Positions 1-5,867 of a stretch of 7,584 nt of DNA are shown here, in pieces. A program made the position numbers and the translations under genes. Origin of the DNA: Gemmatimonadota bacterium. GTDB lineage: Bacteria; Gemmatimonadota; Gemmatimonadetes; Gemmatimonadales; GWC2-71-9. How positions within the stretch are numbered: position 1 is the first letter of the stretch; each line of letters begins with the position of its first letter. Where the stretch lies: the NCBI GenBank assembly GCA_003222235.1, contig QHVD01000328.1, positions 1-7,584 on the forward strand, in the 5' to 3' direction. Under the pieces are notes generated by a model. It was not told the origin of the DNA. It did no database searches and was given only the letters and a program-made list of their open reading frames with translations.

Positions 1-817
1 AGACGAGCAGCTTGCTGCGCTGGATGTCGGTCGCGAACAGCGTCGAGCCGTCCCGCGATACCGCGACGTTCTGAATCCGGGCCCCGCTGACGGCAAACGT
101 CGCAACGACTTGGTTCGTTCGCAGGTCCACCGTCGTGACTTTCCCCTCGTCCCGGGCCGCGACGTACAGGCAGGGCGAAAAAGGATGGAACGCGACGCCG
201 GTGAGCAAAGTACCGGTGCTGGCGACGGGGATCGAGTCCATCAACTCCCCGCTCGTCGCGTTGAGGACGTAGACGCCGTAGTAGTCCGTCAGGACATAGA
301 GGCGCTTGCCGTCGGGGGAGAGCCCGATCGTCAGGATGGCTCCCGCGGGCACTGCGGCGGTGTTGACTGCCTCGTTCGTCGCGACGCTGACGAAGGTGAT
401 GGTGCCCGCGCTCGGATTGTTTTGATTCCCGACGTAGGCCATCCGCCCGTCTGGACTCATGCGCACCTGAGATGGGAACGCGCCCACGGGGAACGGCGTC
501 GAGAACGTCGTGGCCGGGAGGTCGGCCCGCGCCGCGGAGGCGGCCCACGCCTGCGTCACGTAGGTCACGCCCGCTGGCGAGATCGCCACGGCGAACGGCG
601 TGCCGCTCAAGGGTACCGACTCGACGCCGAGCGCGGGGTGGCCGAGCCCGGCGGGCGGCGTTCCGGTCGCGGGAGCCGTGCACGAGTTCGGTCTGGCTTG
701 AAGGTCTGTCCCTACTCCAGACGTCCGGTCGACGCCGTTGCACGCGAGCCCGCACGCAGCGAGGAGGGGAAGCGTCGCGGCTCGCACAGAGACTGTCCAC
801 CTCACGGAGGTAGGCAT
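1..817 (-). CDS. YVTN-type beta-propeller lipoprotein (3' end beyond the left edge)
   Basis: An uninterrupted minus-strand frame runs from an ATG at 817-815 to the left edge: 272 codons with no stop, so the C-terminus is missing. The N-terminus looks like a lipoprotein signal, with Arg residues at 6 and 12, a short hydrophobic stretch (about 13-21) and a lipobox LAAC with Cys22 as the likely lipidated residue. From about residue 75 there are repeated beta-propeller blades of the YVTN/surface-antigen type: SPDG-x-x-AYVGN, SPDGKRLYVL, a third blade with LYVAARDEGKVTTVDL and a fourth beginning SRDGSTLFATD. Such proteins are usually secreted or surface-bound, often of unknown ligand, so no reaction can be assigned. 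The start lies 71 bp downstream of the dehydrogenase stop, so the gene may have its own promoter. The Shine-Dalgarno match is weak. The hydrophobic part of the signal is short, so lipidation is an inference. Confidence 0.82.
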   Translation of the reverse strand, partial: MPTSVRWTVSVRAATLPLLAACGLACNGVDRTSGVGTDLQARPNSCTAPATGTPPAGLGHPALGVESVPLSGTPFAVAISPAGVTYVTQAWAASAARADLPATTFSTPFPVGAFPSQVRMSPDGRMAYVGNQNNPSAGTITFVSVATNEAVNTAAVPAGAILTIGLSPDGKRLYVLTDYYGVYVLNATSGELMDSIPVASTGTLLTGVAFHPFSPCLYVAARDEGKVTTVDLRTNQVVATFAVSGARIQNVAVSRDGSTLFATDIQRSKLLV

Positions 818-888
818 GCATGGCTCGCGTAAGAGGGAGTTCCACCAAAGGTAGCCGACGTCATGACTCACAGGCTATTGCGTGCGTG

Positions 889-1965
889 CTACAGGTGCTC
901 CTGAGTGGCTTGTGCCACCTGCTCCGTCGTGGCCGCGCCGCCGATGTCGCTGGTGCGTACGCCAGCCCTCAAGGTCTCTTTCACCGCCCGCTCGAGATCA
1001 CGCGCCGCGTCGGGGTGCCCCAGCTGTTCAAACATCAGCGCCCCCGTGAGGATGGCGGCCAGCGGGTTCGCGATGCCCTTCCCGGCCAACGCGGGCGCCG
1101 AGCCGTGGACGGGCTCGAACAGCCCGCCTCCGGAGCGACCGGGGTGCAGGTTGGCGCTCGGGGCGAGGCCCAGCCCTCCCACGAGCGCCGCGCCAAGGTC
1201 GGAGAGGATGTCGCCGTAGAGATTGTTGGTCACGATCACTGCGAAACGCTCCGGCTCTCTCACCAGCTCCATCGCCAGCGCATCCACATAGCGGTGCTCG
1301 GCCTCGATGCCCACGTACTGGGCGGCGACCCGCCGGAACGTCTCCTGCCAGATTCTGTGCGCCGGCACGGCGTTGGCTTTGTCGCTCATCGTGACGCGCG
1401 CCTTGCCGTGCGCCTTCGCCCAATCGAACGCCGCGCGGATGATCCGCTCGACTCCCTTCGCCGTGTTGACCTCTTCCGCGATGTATTGATCGCCCTCAAT
1501 TCGTCCCCGTCCCAGATACACGCCTTCGGTGTTCTCCCGGAAGATCACGAAATCGATCTGAGGCCGACGGGCGGTCGGACTGTCCGGCTGACCGCCGGTC
1601 CGCCTGTCCGCCCGAAGCGGGGTGAGATCTGGGTGGAGCAGCTGCACCGGGCGGAAATTGACGTAGAGATCGAGCCGGAACCGGAGGCCCAGCAGGATGT
1701 CTCGAGCGTGCTCGTTGCCGGGGACTCGTGGATCGCCGAGCGCGCCCAGAAAGATCGCGTCCACGTCGTCGCGCAGGTGACCGAAGGCCGCGTCAGGGAG
1801 CGTCTCCCCGGTCTTAAGGTAATGATCGGCGCAGTAGGGGAGACGCTCCCATGCGAGCGTGAACCCGTGCTTGGCGGCGGCCCGGTCGAGCACGGGCATT
1901 GCCGCCTCGATCACCTCGGGGCCGATGCCGTCCCCGGGGATCACTGCGATCTTGTACCGCTTCAC
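889..1965 (-). CDS. Isocitrate/isopropylmalate dehydrogenase family enzyme (LeuB-like)
   Basis: This 358-residue protein belongs to the NAD(P)-dependent beta-decarboxylating dehydrogenases (3-isopropylmalate, tartrate/D-malate, isocitrate and homoisocitrate enzymes), which oxidise and decarboxylate a 2-hydroxy acid using a divalent metal. Visible motifs are the N-terminal IPGDGIGPEV (9-18), the substrate-arginine region LLGLRFRLDLYVNFRP (91-106), FRENTEGVY with Tyr150, catalytic Lys196 in MSDKAN, Asp228, the metal-binding Asp252/Asp256 in NLYGDILSDLG, and the coenzyme loop HGSAPALAGKGIANP (287-301). The substrate-arginine region resembles actinobacterial LeuB, while the ENTEG segment resembles tartrate/D-malate enzymes. 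LeuB is the favoured call, but the substrate cannot be fixed and no leuA/C/D neighbour is visible. The start is GTG at 1965-1963, overlapping the TGA of the zinc-ribbon gene (GTGA), which implies translational coupling. A further upstream ATG would add about 54 residues lying within the preceding gene. Oddities: Ala292 where NAD-dependent members have Asp, and a loop at about 118-135 encoded by an 8-bp repeat. Confidence 0.9.
   Translation of the reverse strand: MKRYKIAVIPGDGIGPEVIEAAMPVLDRAAAKHGFTLAWERLPYCADHYLKTGETLPDAAFGHLRDDVDAIFLGALGDPRVPGNEHARDILLGLRFRLDLYVNFRPVQLLHPDLTPLRADRRTGGQPDSPTARRPQIDFVIFRENTEGVYLGRGRIEGDQYIAEEVNTAKGVERIIRAAFDWAKAHGKARVTMSDKANAVPAHRIWQETFRRVAAQYVGIEAEHRYVDALAMELVREPERFAVIVTNNLYGDILSDLGAALVGGLGLAPSANLHPGRSGGGLFEPVHGSAPALAGKGIANPLAAILTGALMFEQLGHPDAARDLERAVKETLRAGVRTSDIGGAATTEQVAQATQEHL
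1572..1611. repeat. Five-copy 8-bp degenerate tandem repeat inside the dehydrogenase gene
   Basis: Five consecutive 8-bp units fill these 40 bp. On the coding (minus) strand they read GCGGACAG, GCGGACCG, GCGGTCAG, CCGGACAG and TCCGACCG, with consensus GCGGACAG. The period is not a multiple of three, so the repeat is not a peptide repeat. It encodes a Gly/Pro/Arg-rich loop (roughly residues 119-133) between the HPDLTPL segment and the conserved DFVIFREN strand. In family members this connection is a surface loop, usually shorter. The pattern suggests repeat expansion or insertion tolerated in a loop. Confidence 0.7.
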
Positions 1966-2579
1966 TCGAAGCCCGTCGCCCGCCCGCAGCTCACGCAATA
2001 GCGCCACCCCACGTCCACCTCCCCGCCGCACGCGGGGCAGCGCAGCTCGCCCGACGGTGGCTGGCCGCATTGCGGGCAGAAGTTCACCTTGCGGCCCGCG
2101 GGTAGCGTCTCGCCGCAATAGGGACACTGCTCCGTCGCGTCGACCTCCATTTCGCCTGGTTGCTCCACCACCTCCCCGGCCTGGGGCGAATCCAGGGGGA
2201 GCGACGGCGGCGGAGGCGCGTACGCGCCGTCGCCCCGCAGGAATCGCTCCGCCGCGATCCGGTTGAGGCTCAGGATCGCGTCGGGAAACTGGCGGAACAG
2301 GCCTGTGTCAGCGTTCGATTCCCCTGCCTCGCGCCGCAGGGCTTCCCGGATGTCGCCCGGCTCGAGCGAGGCGTAGCCTCGCTCCCCCGAGAGGAGCCGG
2401 AGAACGGCCATCTCGTAGTCCTGCCGGGTCGCGACCCTCAGGATCGAACGGTTCGACCGATACGGGACGAGCCGCTCGTACACTTCACAGGCGGGGAACG
2501 GGACGGCCAAGCGCCCGGGTGTGTCCTCCGCCAGCACCCGCACCAGTCGCTCGAACAGCCGGTCTAGATCGTCAGCCAT
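1962..2579 (-). CDS. Double zinc-ribbon protein of unknown function
   Basis: This 205-residue protein has a probable helical N-terminal part (about 1-115, beginning MADDLDRLFERLV), a proline-rich linker (about 121-142), and a C-terminal pair of zinc ribbons. Ribbon one has C152-x2-C155 and C168-x2-C171; ribbon two has C181-x2-C184 and C195-x2-C198, giving eight Cys for two zinc ions. Double ribbons of this type occur in many bacterial proteins and often mediate protein or nucleic-acid contacts; the partner is not known here. I did not recognise the N-terminal domain. ATG 2579-2577 is preferred because AAGGGA lies 6 nt upstream, and because the earlier in-frame start at 2660 would translate a tandem repeat and overlap the previous gene. 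The TGA overlaps the GTG start of the dehydrogenase, so the two are probably co-translated, although no functional link is known. There is no signal peptide, so a cytoplasmic location is likely. Confidence 0.8.
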   Translation of the reverse strand: MADDLDRLFERLVRVLAEDTPGRLAVPFPACEVYERLVPYRSNRSILRVATRQDYEMAVLRLLSGERGYASLEPGDIREALRREAGESNADTGLFRQFPDAILSLNRIAAERFLRGDGAYAPPPPSLPLDSPQAGEVVEQPGEMEVDATEQCPYCGETLPAGRKVNFCPQCGQPPSGELRCPACGGEVDVGWRYCVSCGRATGFE

Positions 2580-2590
2580 CCCGGATCCCT

Positions 2591-2640
2591 TGCCGCCCGT
2601 CGCCGCCCGTCGCCGCCCGTTGCCGGCCTTGCCGCCCCGT
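2591..2640. repeat. 10-bp tandem repeat filling the intergenic gap
   Basis: Three near-perfect 10-bp units stand at 2591-2620 (plus strand TGCCGCCCGT, then CGCCGCCCGT twice), followed by two decayed units, TGCCGGCCTT and GCCGCCCCGT. Together they fill nearly all of the 61-bp gap between the barrel-cupredoxin gene and the zinc-ribbon gene. No stop codon interrupts the zinc-ribbon frame through this segment, so automated annotation may wrongly extend that gene across it. No terminator-like hairpin followed by a T-run is visible. Confidence 0.75.
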
Positions 2641-3732
2641 TCATTTGACGACGACGACACCCTTCATGAACGGATGGGGCGTGCAGTGATAGGTGTACGC
2701 GCCCGGCTTGTCGAACCGGACCCCGTAGCTCCCGCCCATTGGGATGAGCGGCGATCCGGGCGGCGCGTCTGGAGCGTCGAAGGTGACGGTGTGCTCCAGC
2801 GGGTCGGCGTTGACCCAGCGCACGATCTGACCGGCGCCGATCGCGATCGAATCGGCTTGGAACTTGAGCTGTGCCATCCGCACCGTCGCCGCGGCGGCGC
2901 CCGGCTCGCCCGCCGCGACCGCTTTCGCTCCGCCGCCCGAGTGGAACCACGGGGCGAAGCGCTTGAAGTGGAACGGGATCGTAAACTCGAAGCCGTACAA
3001 GACGTTGGCGGCGACACGGCGGACGCCGCCTTGCTTCGAGGAGAAGCTGCCGCGCTTTGAGCTGCCTTCGATCGTGTTGACGGTCACGTTGCTCGCGTGC
3101 AGCGAAAACGTATGCGGCGAGCCGGGGATGACGACCTGGATGCCGGCGCTCCACGCGGCCTTTTGGGTCGAATCCGGGCTCAGGAACGAGGCCACGTCCC
3201 CCGCCACGGCGACGTAGTTGTTCAGGCGGATGACCGCGCCCCCCGCCAGCGCCGCCTTGGCGGGCTTCGCGCCAAACGGCTTCGTCATGCCACGCACGGC
3301 GCCCGACAGGGTATAGCGGGCATGCGTCCAGTCGAGGCTGAGCTCGCCGTCCGCGCTCCTCGCGATGGCGTTCCACGCGGGGGTGACGGACACCGCGACC
3401 GGCGCCGTAGGGCCGCCGAGCACGCGCCATCGGCCGTAGAGTTCGATTTCGTTGCCGTGGTCGGGGGTCTCGGAGTGCGTGCTGTAGCGCGTGCCCAGGT
3501 TCACGCGCGCCGGAAGCCCGAGGGCAAACGTGAACGTCGGGAAGTTGGCCACTGCGTGCTGCTGGGCTGCCGGGAAGACGTAGAACCGGTGCAGGAAGTT
3601 GAACTGCAGCACGCCGGGATCCACGACCCATGTCCCGCTGAGGTTCGGCGTGCGATCCAACCTGAGCTGGCCCCCGAGGGCGAGGGGGACGGCCACCAGG
3701 CCGAGCAGGAGGCCGAGGGCGCGCGGACGCAT
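2641..3732 (-). CDS. Outer-membrane beta-barrel (DUF5777-like) fused to an amicyanin-like cupredoxin
   Basis: This 363-residue protein starts with a signal peptide (hydrophobic core 5-19, likely cleavage near Gly20/Gly21). Residues about 30-260 alternate aromatic and small residues in the manner of an outer-membrane barrel. The segment with FNFLHRFYVFPAAQ and ALGLPARVNLGTRYS resembles the DUF5777 family. An Ala/Gly-rich linker (about 265-284) leads to a C-terminal cupredoxin domain (about 285-363). Type 1 copper ligands are His314 (EHTVTF), Cys350, His353 and Met356 in YHCTPHPFMKG, the compact ligand loop typical of amicyanin. This predicts an envelope-anchored blue-copper electron carrier or copper-binding module; partners are unknown. 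The ATG at 3732 has GGGAG 6 nt upstream. The stop at 2641 precedes a tandem repeat. Barrel assignment is by pattern only and is less certain than the copper site. Confidence 0.85.
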   Translation of the reverse strand: MRPRALGLLLGLVAVPLALGGQLRLDRTPNLSGTWVVDPGVLQFNFLHRFYVFPAAQQHAVANFPTFTFALGLPARVNLGTRYSTHSETPDHGNEIELYGRWRVLGGPTAPVAVSVTPAWNAIARSADGELSLDWTHARYTLSGAVRGMTKPFGAKPAKAALAGGAVIRLNNYVAVAGDVASFLSPDSTQKAAWSAGIQVVIPGSPHTFSLHASNVTVNTIEGSSKRGSFSSKQGGVRRVAANVLYGFEFTIPFHFKRFAPWFHSGGGAKAVAAGEPGAAAATVRMAQLKFQADSIAIGAGQIVRWVNADPLEHTVTFDAPDAPPGSPLIPMGGSYGVRFDKPGAYTYHCTPHPFMKGVVVVK

Positions 3733-3738
3733 TGGGAT

Positions 3739-3743
3739 CTCCC
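3739..3743 (-). promoter_or_regulatory. Shine-Dalgarno site of the barrel-cupredoxin gene
   Basis: GGGAG on the minus strand lies 6 nt before the ATG at 3732 and supports that start over an in-frame alternative further upstream. The 47-bp gap (3733-3779) after the dCMP deaminase stop holds this site and no other feature I can support. Confidence 0.6.
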
Positions 3744-3779
3744 GAAAAGGACGGCCTCAATTCTGGTGGCGAGAGGGCG

Positions 3780-4283
3780 TCACCGCCACTCGCGCACCCA
3801 GTGGTCGTAGAGCACGGGCATCACGCCGCCCTGCGCCAGCACCTCGATCCCCGAGGGATCGCGGTACGGCTTGCGGTAGAAGACGTGCGTCACGCCGGAG
3901 TTGATGATCAGCTTGGCGCACATCACACACGGCGAGGCGCTGATAAAGACCACTTTGTCACGCAGACTGCCCGGCGCCTTGACGAGGGCGTTCATCTCCG
4001 AATGGATACAGCCGCAGCTCCCCGGCACCGACGAGTCGCACTTGTTGGGGAGGCCGCGGGCGTTCCCGTTGTAGCCGATCGCGAGGACGTTCTCGAGCAG
4101 CTGGTCCGTGACGACCGTCCCGACCTGCAGCCGCGAGCAGGTCGACCGCTTGGCCAGCTCCTCCGCCATCCGCATGTACACCTCGTACAGCGGAATCCGC
4201 GTGACGGGTGGCGGCTCGGCGCCGTCGGGGAGCAGGTTCAGGGGGTGACTGTTCGCGGGAACGCCGTCCTTAAAAGCGCTCAT
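3780..4283 (-). CDS. dCMP deaminase family protein (ComEB-like)
   Basis: This 167-residue zinc-dependent deaminase probably converts dCMP to dUMP and so feeds dTMP synthesis in the cytoplasm. The zinc site is complete: His94 with catalytic Glu96 (IHSEMNAL) and Cys119/Cys122 (SPCVMC). The family segments CSRLQVGTVVTD (49-60), GYNGNARGLPN (70-80) and the C-terminal GGVMPVLYDHW are present. HSE replaces the more common HAE, which keeps the essential residues. The N-terminal 30 residues are longer than in many homologues, but the start is well supported: GAGGAG lies 4 nt upstream of the ATG, inside the end of the RNase H gene. The two genes overlap by 14 bp and use different frames, so translation is likely coupled. 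A related cytidine or other (deoxy)nucleotide deaminase cannot be excluded, though length and motifs fit dCMP deaminase best. Confidence 0.92.
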   Translation of the reverse strand: MSAFKDGVPANSHPLNLLPDGAEPPPVTRIPLYEVYMRMAEELAKRSTCSRLQVGTVVTDQLLENVLAIGYNGNARGLPNKCDSSVPGSCGCIHSEMNALVKAPGSLRDKVVFISASPCVMCAKLIINSGVTHVFYRKPYRDPSGIEVLAQGGVMPVLYDHWVREWR

Positions 4284-4857
4284 GCAGCTCCTCGTCGGGG
4301 TCGTAGTCCGGGTATTCGCCGCGGGCGCGTCGCTGGGCGAGCCAGGTGTCGAAGCCGGAGGGCACGAGCCCGTTGGAGCGCTCCTGCCGCTCGGCGGCGC
4401 GGATCGCGAGGTCGTTGGCGTATTCGTTCTTCGCGTGCCCCGCGTGGCCCTCGATCCACTGCCAGGTGATCTCGTGCGCCGCCGCGGCCTGGACCAGCTT
4501 CTGCCACAGCTCGAGGTTCTCCACGGCGCCGCCCTTGCGCTTCCAGCCGCGCGCCTCCCATCCCGCCACCCAGTCGCGCATGCCCTGCACCAGGTACTGC
4601 GAGTCGGAGACGTACACGACGCCGGCGTGCTTCCACTGGCGGCGGATCCATTCCACCGTCGCGATCGCGCCGGCCAGGGCCATCCGGTTGTTGGTCGTCT
4701 GGGGCGAGCACTCGTACAGGTCCCAGCGCGCCACGCTGTCGCCGGCCGGCGCCTCGATCAGCGCCGCGTTGCCGCCGGGGCTGGGCTTGGAGCGGTCGTT
4801 GCCGAGGCAGCTCTCGTCGGCGTGGACCAGGACCCGCGTCGGCTCGGAGGCCGGCAT
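4270..4857 (-). CDS. rnhA: RNase HI-like protein with altered catalytic residues
   Basis: This 195-residue protein aligns by eye with E. coli RNase HI over residues about 8-155, including SCLGN, TTNNRM, SDSQYLVQGM, RGWKRK, NLELWQKL and GHAGHAKNEYANDLA. RNase HI cleaves RNA in RNA-DNA hybrids with two metal ions held by Asp10, Glu48, Asp70 and Asp134 (E. coli numbers). Here Asp14 and Asp85 match Asp10 and Asp70, and His138 matches His124. Ala60 stands at Glu48 (NNRMALAG) and Asn148 at Asp134. The first site also reads DES rather than DGS. Activity is therefore doubtful; it could be a hybrid-binding protein or a variant enzyme. A charged C-terminal tail (about 160-195) is extra to the family core. 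The ATG at 4857 lies 1 nt after the stop of the stress-protein gene, and the gene's end carries the ribosome-binding site of the deaminase. The symbol follows the fold, not proven function. Confidence 0.85.
   Translation of the reverse strand: MPASEPTRVLVHADESCLGNDRSKPSPGGNAALIEAPAGDSVARWDLYECSPQTTNNRMALAGAIATVEWIRRQWKHAGVVYVSDSQYLVQGMRDWVAGWEARGWKRKGGAVENLELWQKLVQAAAAHEITWQWIEGHAGHAKNEYANDLAIRAAERQERSNGLVPSGFDTWLAQRRARGEYPDYDPDEELHERF
4288..4293 (-). promoter_or_regulatory. Ribosome-binding site of the dCMP deaminase gene
   Basis: GAGGAG, within codons for Glu-Glu near the end of the RNase H-like protein, lies 4 nt upstream of the deaminase ATG at 4283. It is the clearest Shine-Dalgarno match in the window and fixes that start. 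Confidence 0.7.
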
Positions 4858-4858
4858 G

Positions 4859-5611
4859 TCAGGGCTGGATCACCACGGGAATGTCGGTGTGGCGCAGGAT
4901 CTCCTCGGCGTGGGACACCACGACGGCGCTGGGCCGGCCGGGTTGGTGGCTCAAGTGGGCGCCGACGAACAGCGCGTCGCACCGGGTCCGCTTGATCACG
5001 CGGGCCACGACCTCGCCCGGCGTGCCGGGCTCCACGTGCGTGACGAACGCCACGCGCTGCATCGAGAGCAGGGCCTCGGCCATGCCCACCACCTGCAGGC
5101 CCGCGTCGCGGTCGTCGCTCGCGTGCGCGATGTGCACGGTGCTTTCGACGACGGTCGCAAAGCGGATCGCGAGCTCGAGCGCCCGGCGGCTCGTCTCGTG
5201 CCCGTCGAACGCCACCGCGCACGACCGCATGGGGGACGGGAGCCCGCCGCACACGATCACGCAGCGCTCGGCGATGCGGATGAGCGAGGCCGCCGTGGGG
5301 CCCAGGGCGTCGCCCTTGGTGGTGACGCCGCGGCGCCCGATCAGCACGGCGTCCGCCGCCTTGGCCAGCTCGGCGAGCTCCAGGTCTGCCTCTCCCTCGC
5401 GCTCGACGAGCTCGGCCTGGAGGCCGGCGGCGATCACGCGCTCCTGCGCGCGCTCGAGCATCGCGGCACCGTCGGCGCCCGCGCCGCCGGGCTCCCGCAC
5501 GTGCCCGACGATGATGGTCGAGCCGAACCGCTTGCCCAGCGTAACCGCTTGCTCGAAGGCGGAGTCGGCGCGCGGGCTGCCGTCGAGGCCCACCAGCAGG
5601 CGCGTGAACAC
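4859..5611 (-). CDS. Tandem-domain universal stress protein (UspA family)
   Basis: This 250-residue protein has two UspA-like domains, about 1-124 and 128-250. Each begins with a beta strand ending in an acidic residue (LLVGLDGSP, Asp10; CAVAFDGHETS, Asp136), and each ends with a strand typical of the fold (RCVIVCGG; IPVVIQP). Universal stress proteins are cytoplasmic proteins with a Rossmann-like alpha/beta fold that bind ATP or other ligands and help cells survive starvation and stress. The usual ATP-loop G-x2-G-x9-G-[S/T] is only approximate in domain one (GRRGVTTKGDALGPT) and not recognisable in domain two, so nucleotide binding is uncertain. The start is GTG at 5611-5609, 5 nt after the preceding TAA; the stop is 1 nt before the RNase H start. 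This close spacing suggests co-transcription. I see no operator. Confidence 0.88.
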   Translation of the reverse strand: MFTRLLVGLDGSPRADSAFEQAVTLGKRFGSTIIVGHVREPGGAGADGAAMLERAQERVIAAGLQAELVEREGEADLELAELAKAADAVLIGRRGVTTKGDALGPTAASLIRIAERCVIVCGGLPSPMRSCAVAFDGHETSRRALELAIRFATVVESTVHIAHASDDRDAGLQVVGMAEALLSMQRVAFVTHVEPGTPGEVVARVIKRTRCDALFVGAHLSHQPGRPSAVVVSHAEEILRHTDIPVVIQP

Positions 5612-5616
5612 GAGCG

Positions 5617-5853
5617 TTACGGCAGCACCGCGAACGACTCGATGTCGCGCAGCCCGAATACCAGGATCTCGCCCGTCATCGGCAACCTCCCCTCGAGCGC
5701 CTCCTCCCGCTTCCCCGTGTCGAGCCGCTCCGCCACCACCACATATTCGGTGCCCCGGCGGCGCAGCGCCACCCGCCGCCGCTCGCGCACCGCGCGCTCC
5801 AGCGCATCCAGAGCGTCGGGCGTCAGGCTCGTGTATTCCTGGATCGCAGGCAT
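5617..5853 (-). CDS. Small protein of unknown function (78 aa)
   Basis: I do not recognise a named family. The protein reads MPAIQEYTSLTPDALDALE at the start: a short helix, then an Arg-rich stretch (about 23-34, RERRRVALRRRG), then probable beta strands (TEYVVVAERL; GEILVFGLRDIESFAVL). The pattern of helix plus small beta-barrel could fit an SH3-like or WYL-like fold, but that is a guess. It is basic in the middle, with no signal peptide or membrane segment. It sits between selD (14-bp gap upstream) and the stress-protein gene (5-bp gap downstream), all in one direction, so it is probably co-transcribed. Confidence that it is real rests on the tight packing, codon use like its neighbours, and the absence of a better gene on either strand. 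The ATG at 5853 lacks a clear Shine-Dalgarno match. Confidence 0.7.
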   Translation of the reverse strand: MPAIQEYTSLTPDALDALERAVRERRRVALRRRGTEYVVVAERLDTGKREEALEGRLPMTGEILVFGLRDIESFAVLP

Positions 5854-5867
5854 GGGGGGCGCCGGAC

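Noticed and set aside
818..888. Promoter or terminator in the 71-bp gap before the lipoprotein gene
   Set aside because: A TACCTT that could be a -10 box and an 8-bp palindrome GTCATGAC are present, but there is no convincing -35 box, hairpin or T-run, so neither can be supported.
820..2001. Long plus-strand open frame across the dehydrogenase region
   Set aside because: It is antisense to a gene with complete catalytic motifs. Its product shows no recognisable motif and is an effect of high third-position G+C.
889..2127. Dehydrogenase starting at 2127 (412 residues)
   Set aside because: The extra 54 residues lie wholly within the zinc-ribbon gene in another frame and have no family similarity. 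GTG 1965 sits directly before the conserved N-terminal strand.
2564..3760. 398-residue minus-strand frame overlapping the barrel-cupredoxin gene
   Set aside because: It is a shifted frame, rich in Arg and Pro, whereas the 2641-3732 frame has a signal peptide and intact copper ligands.
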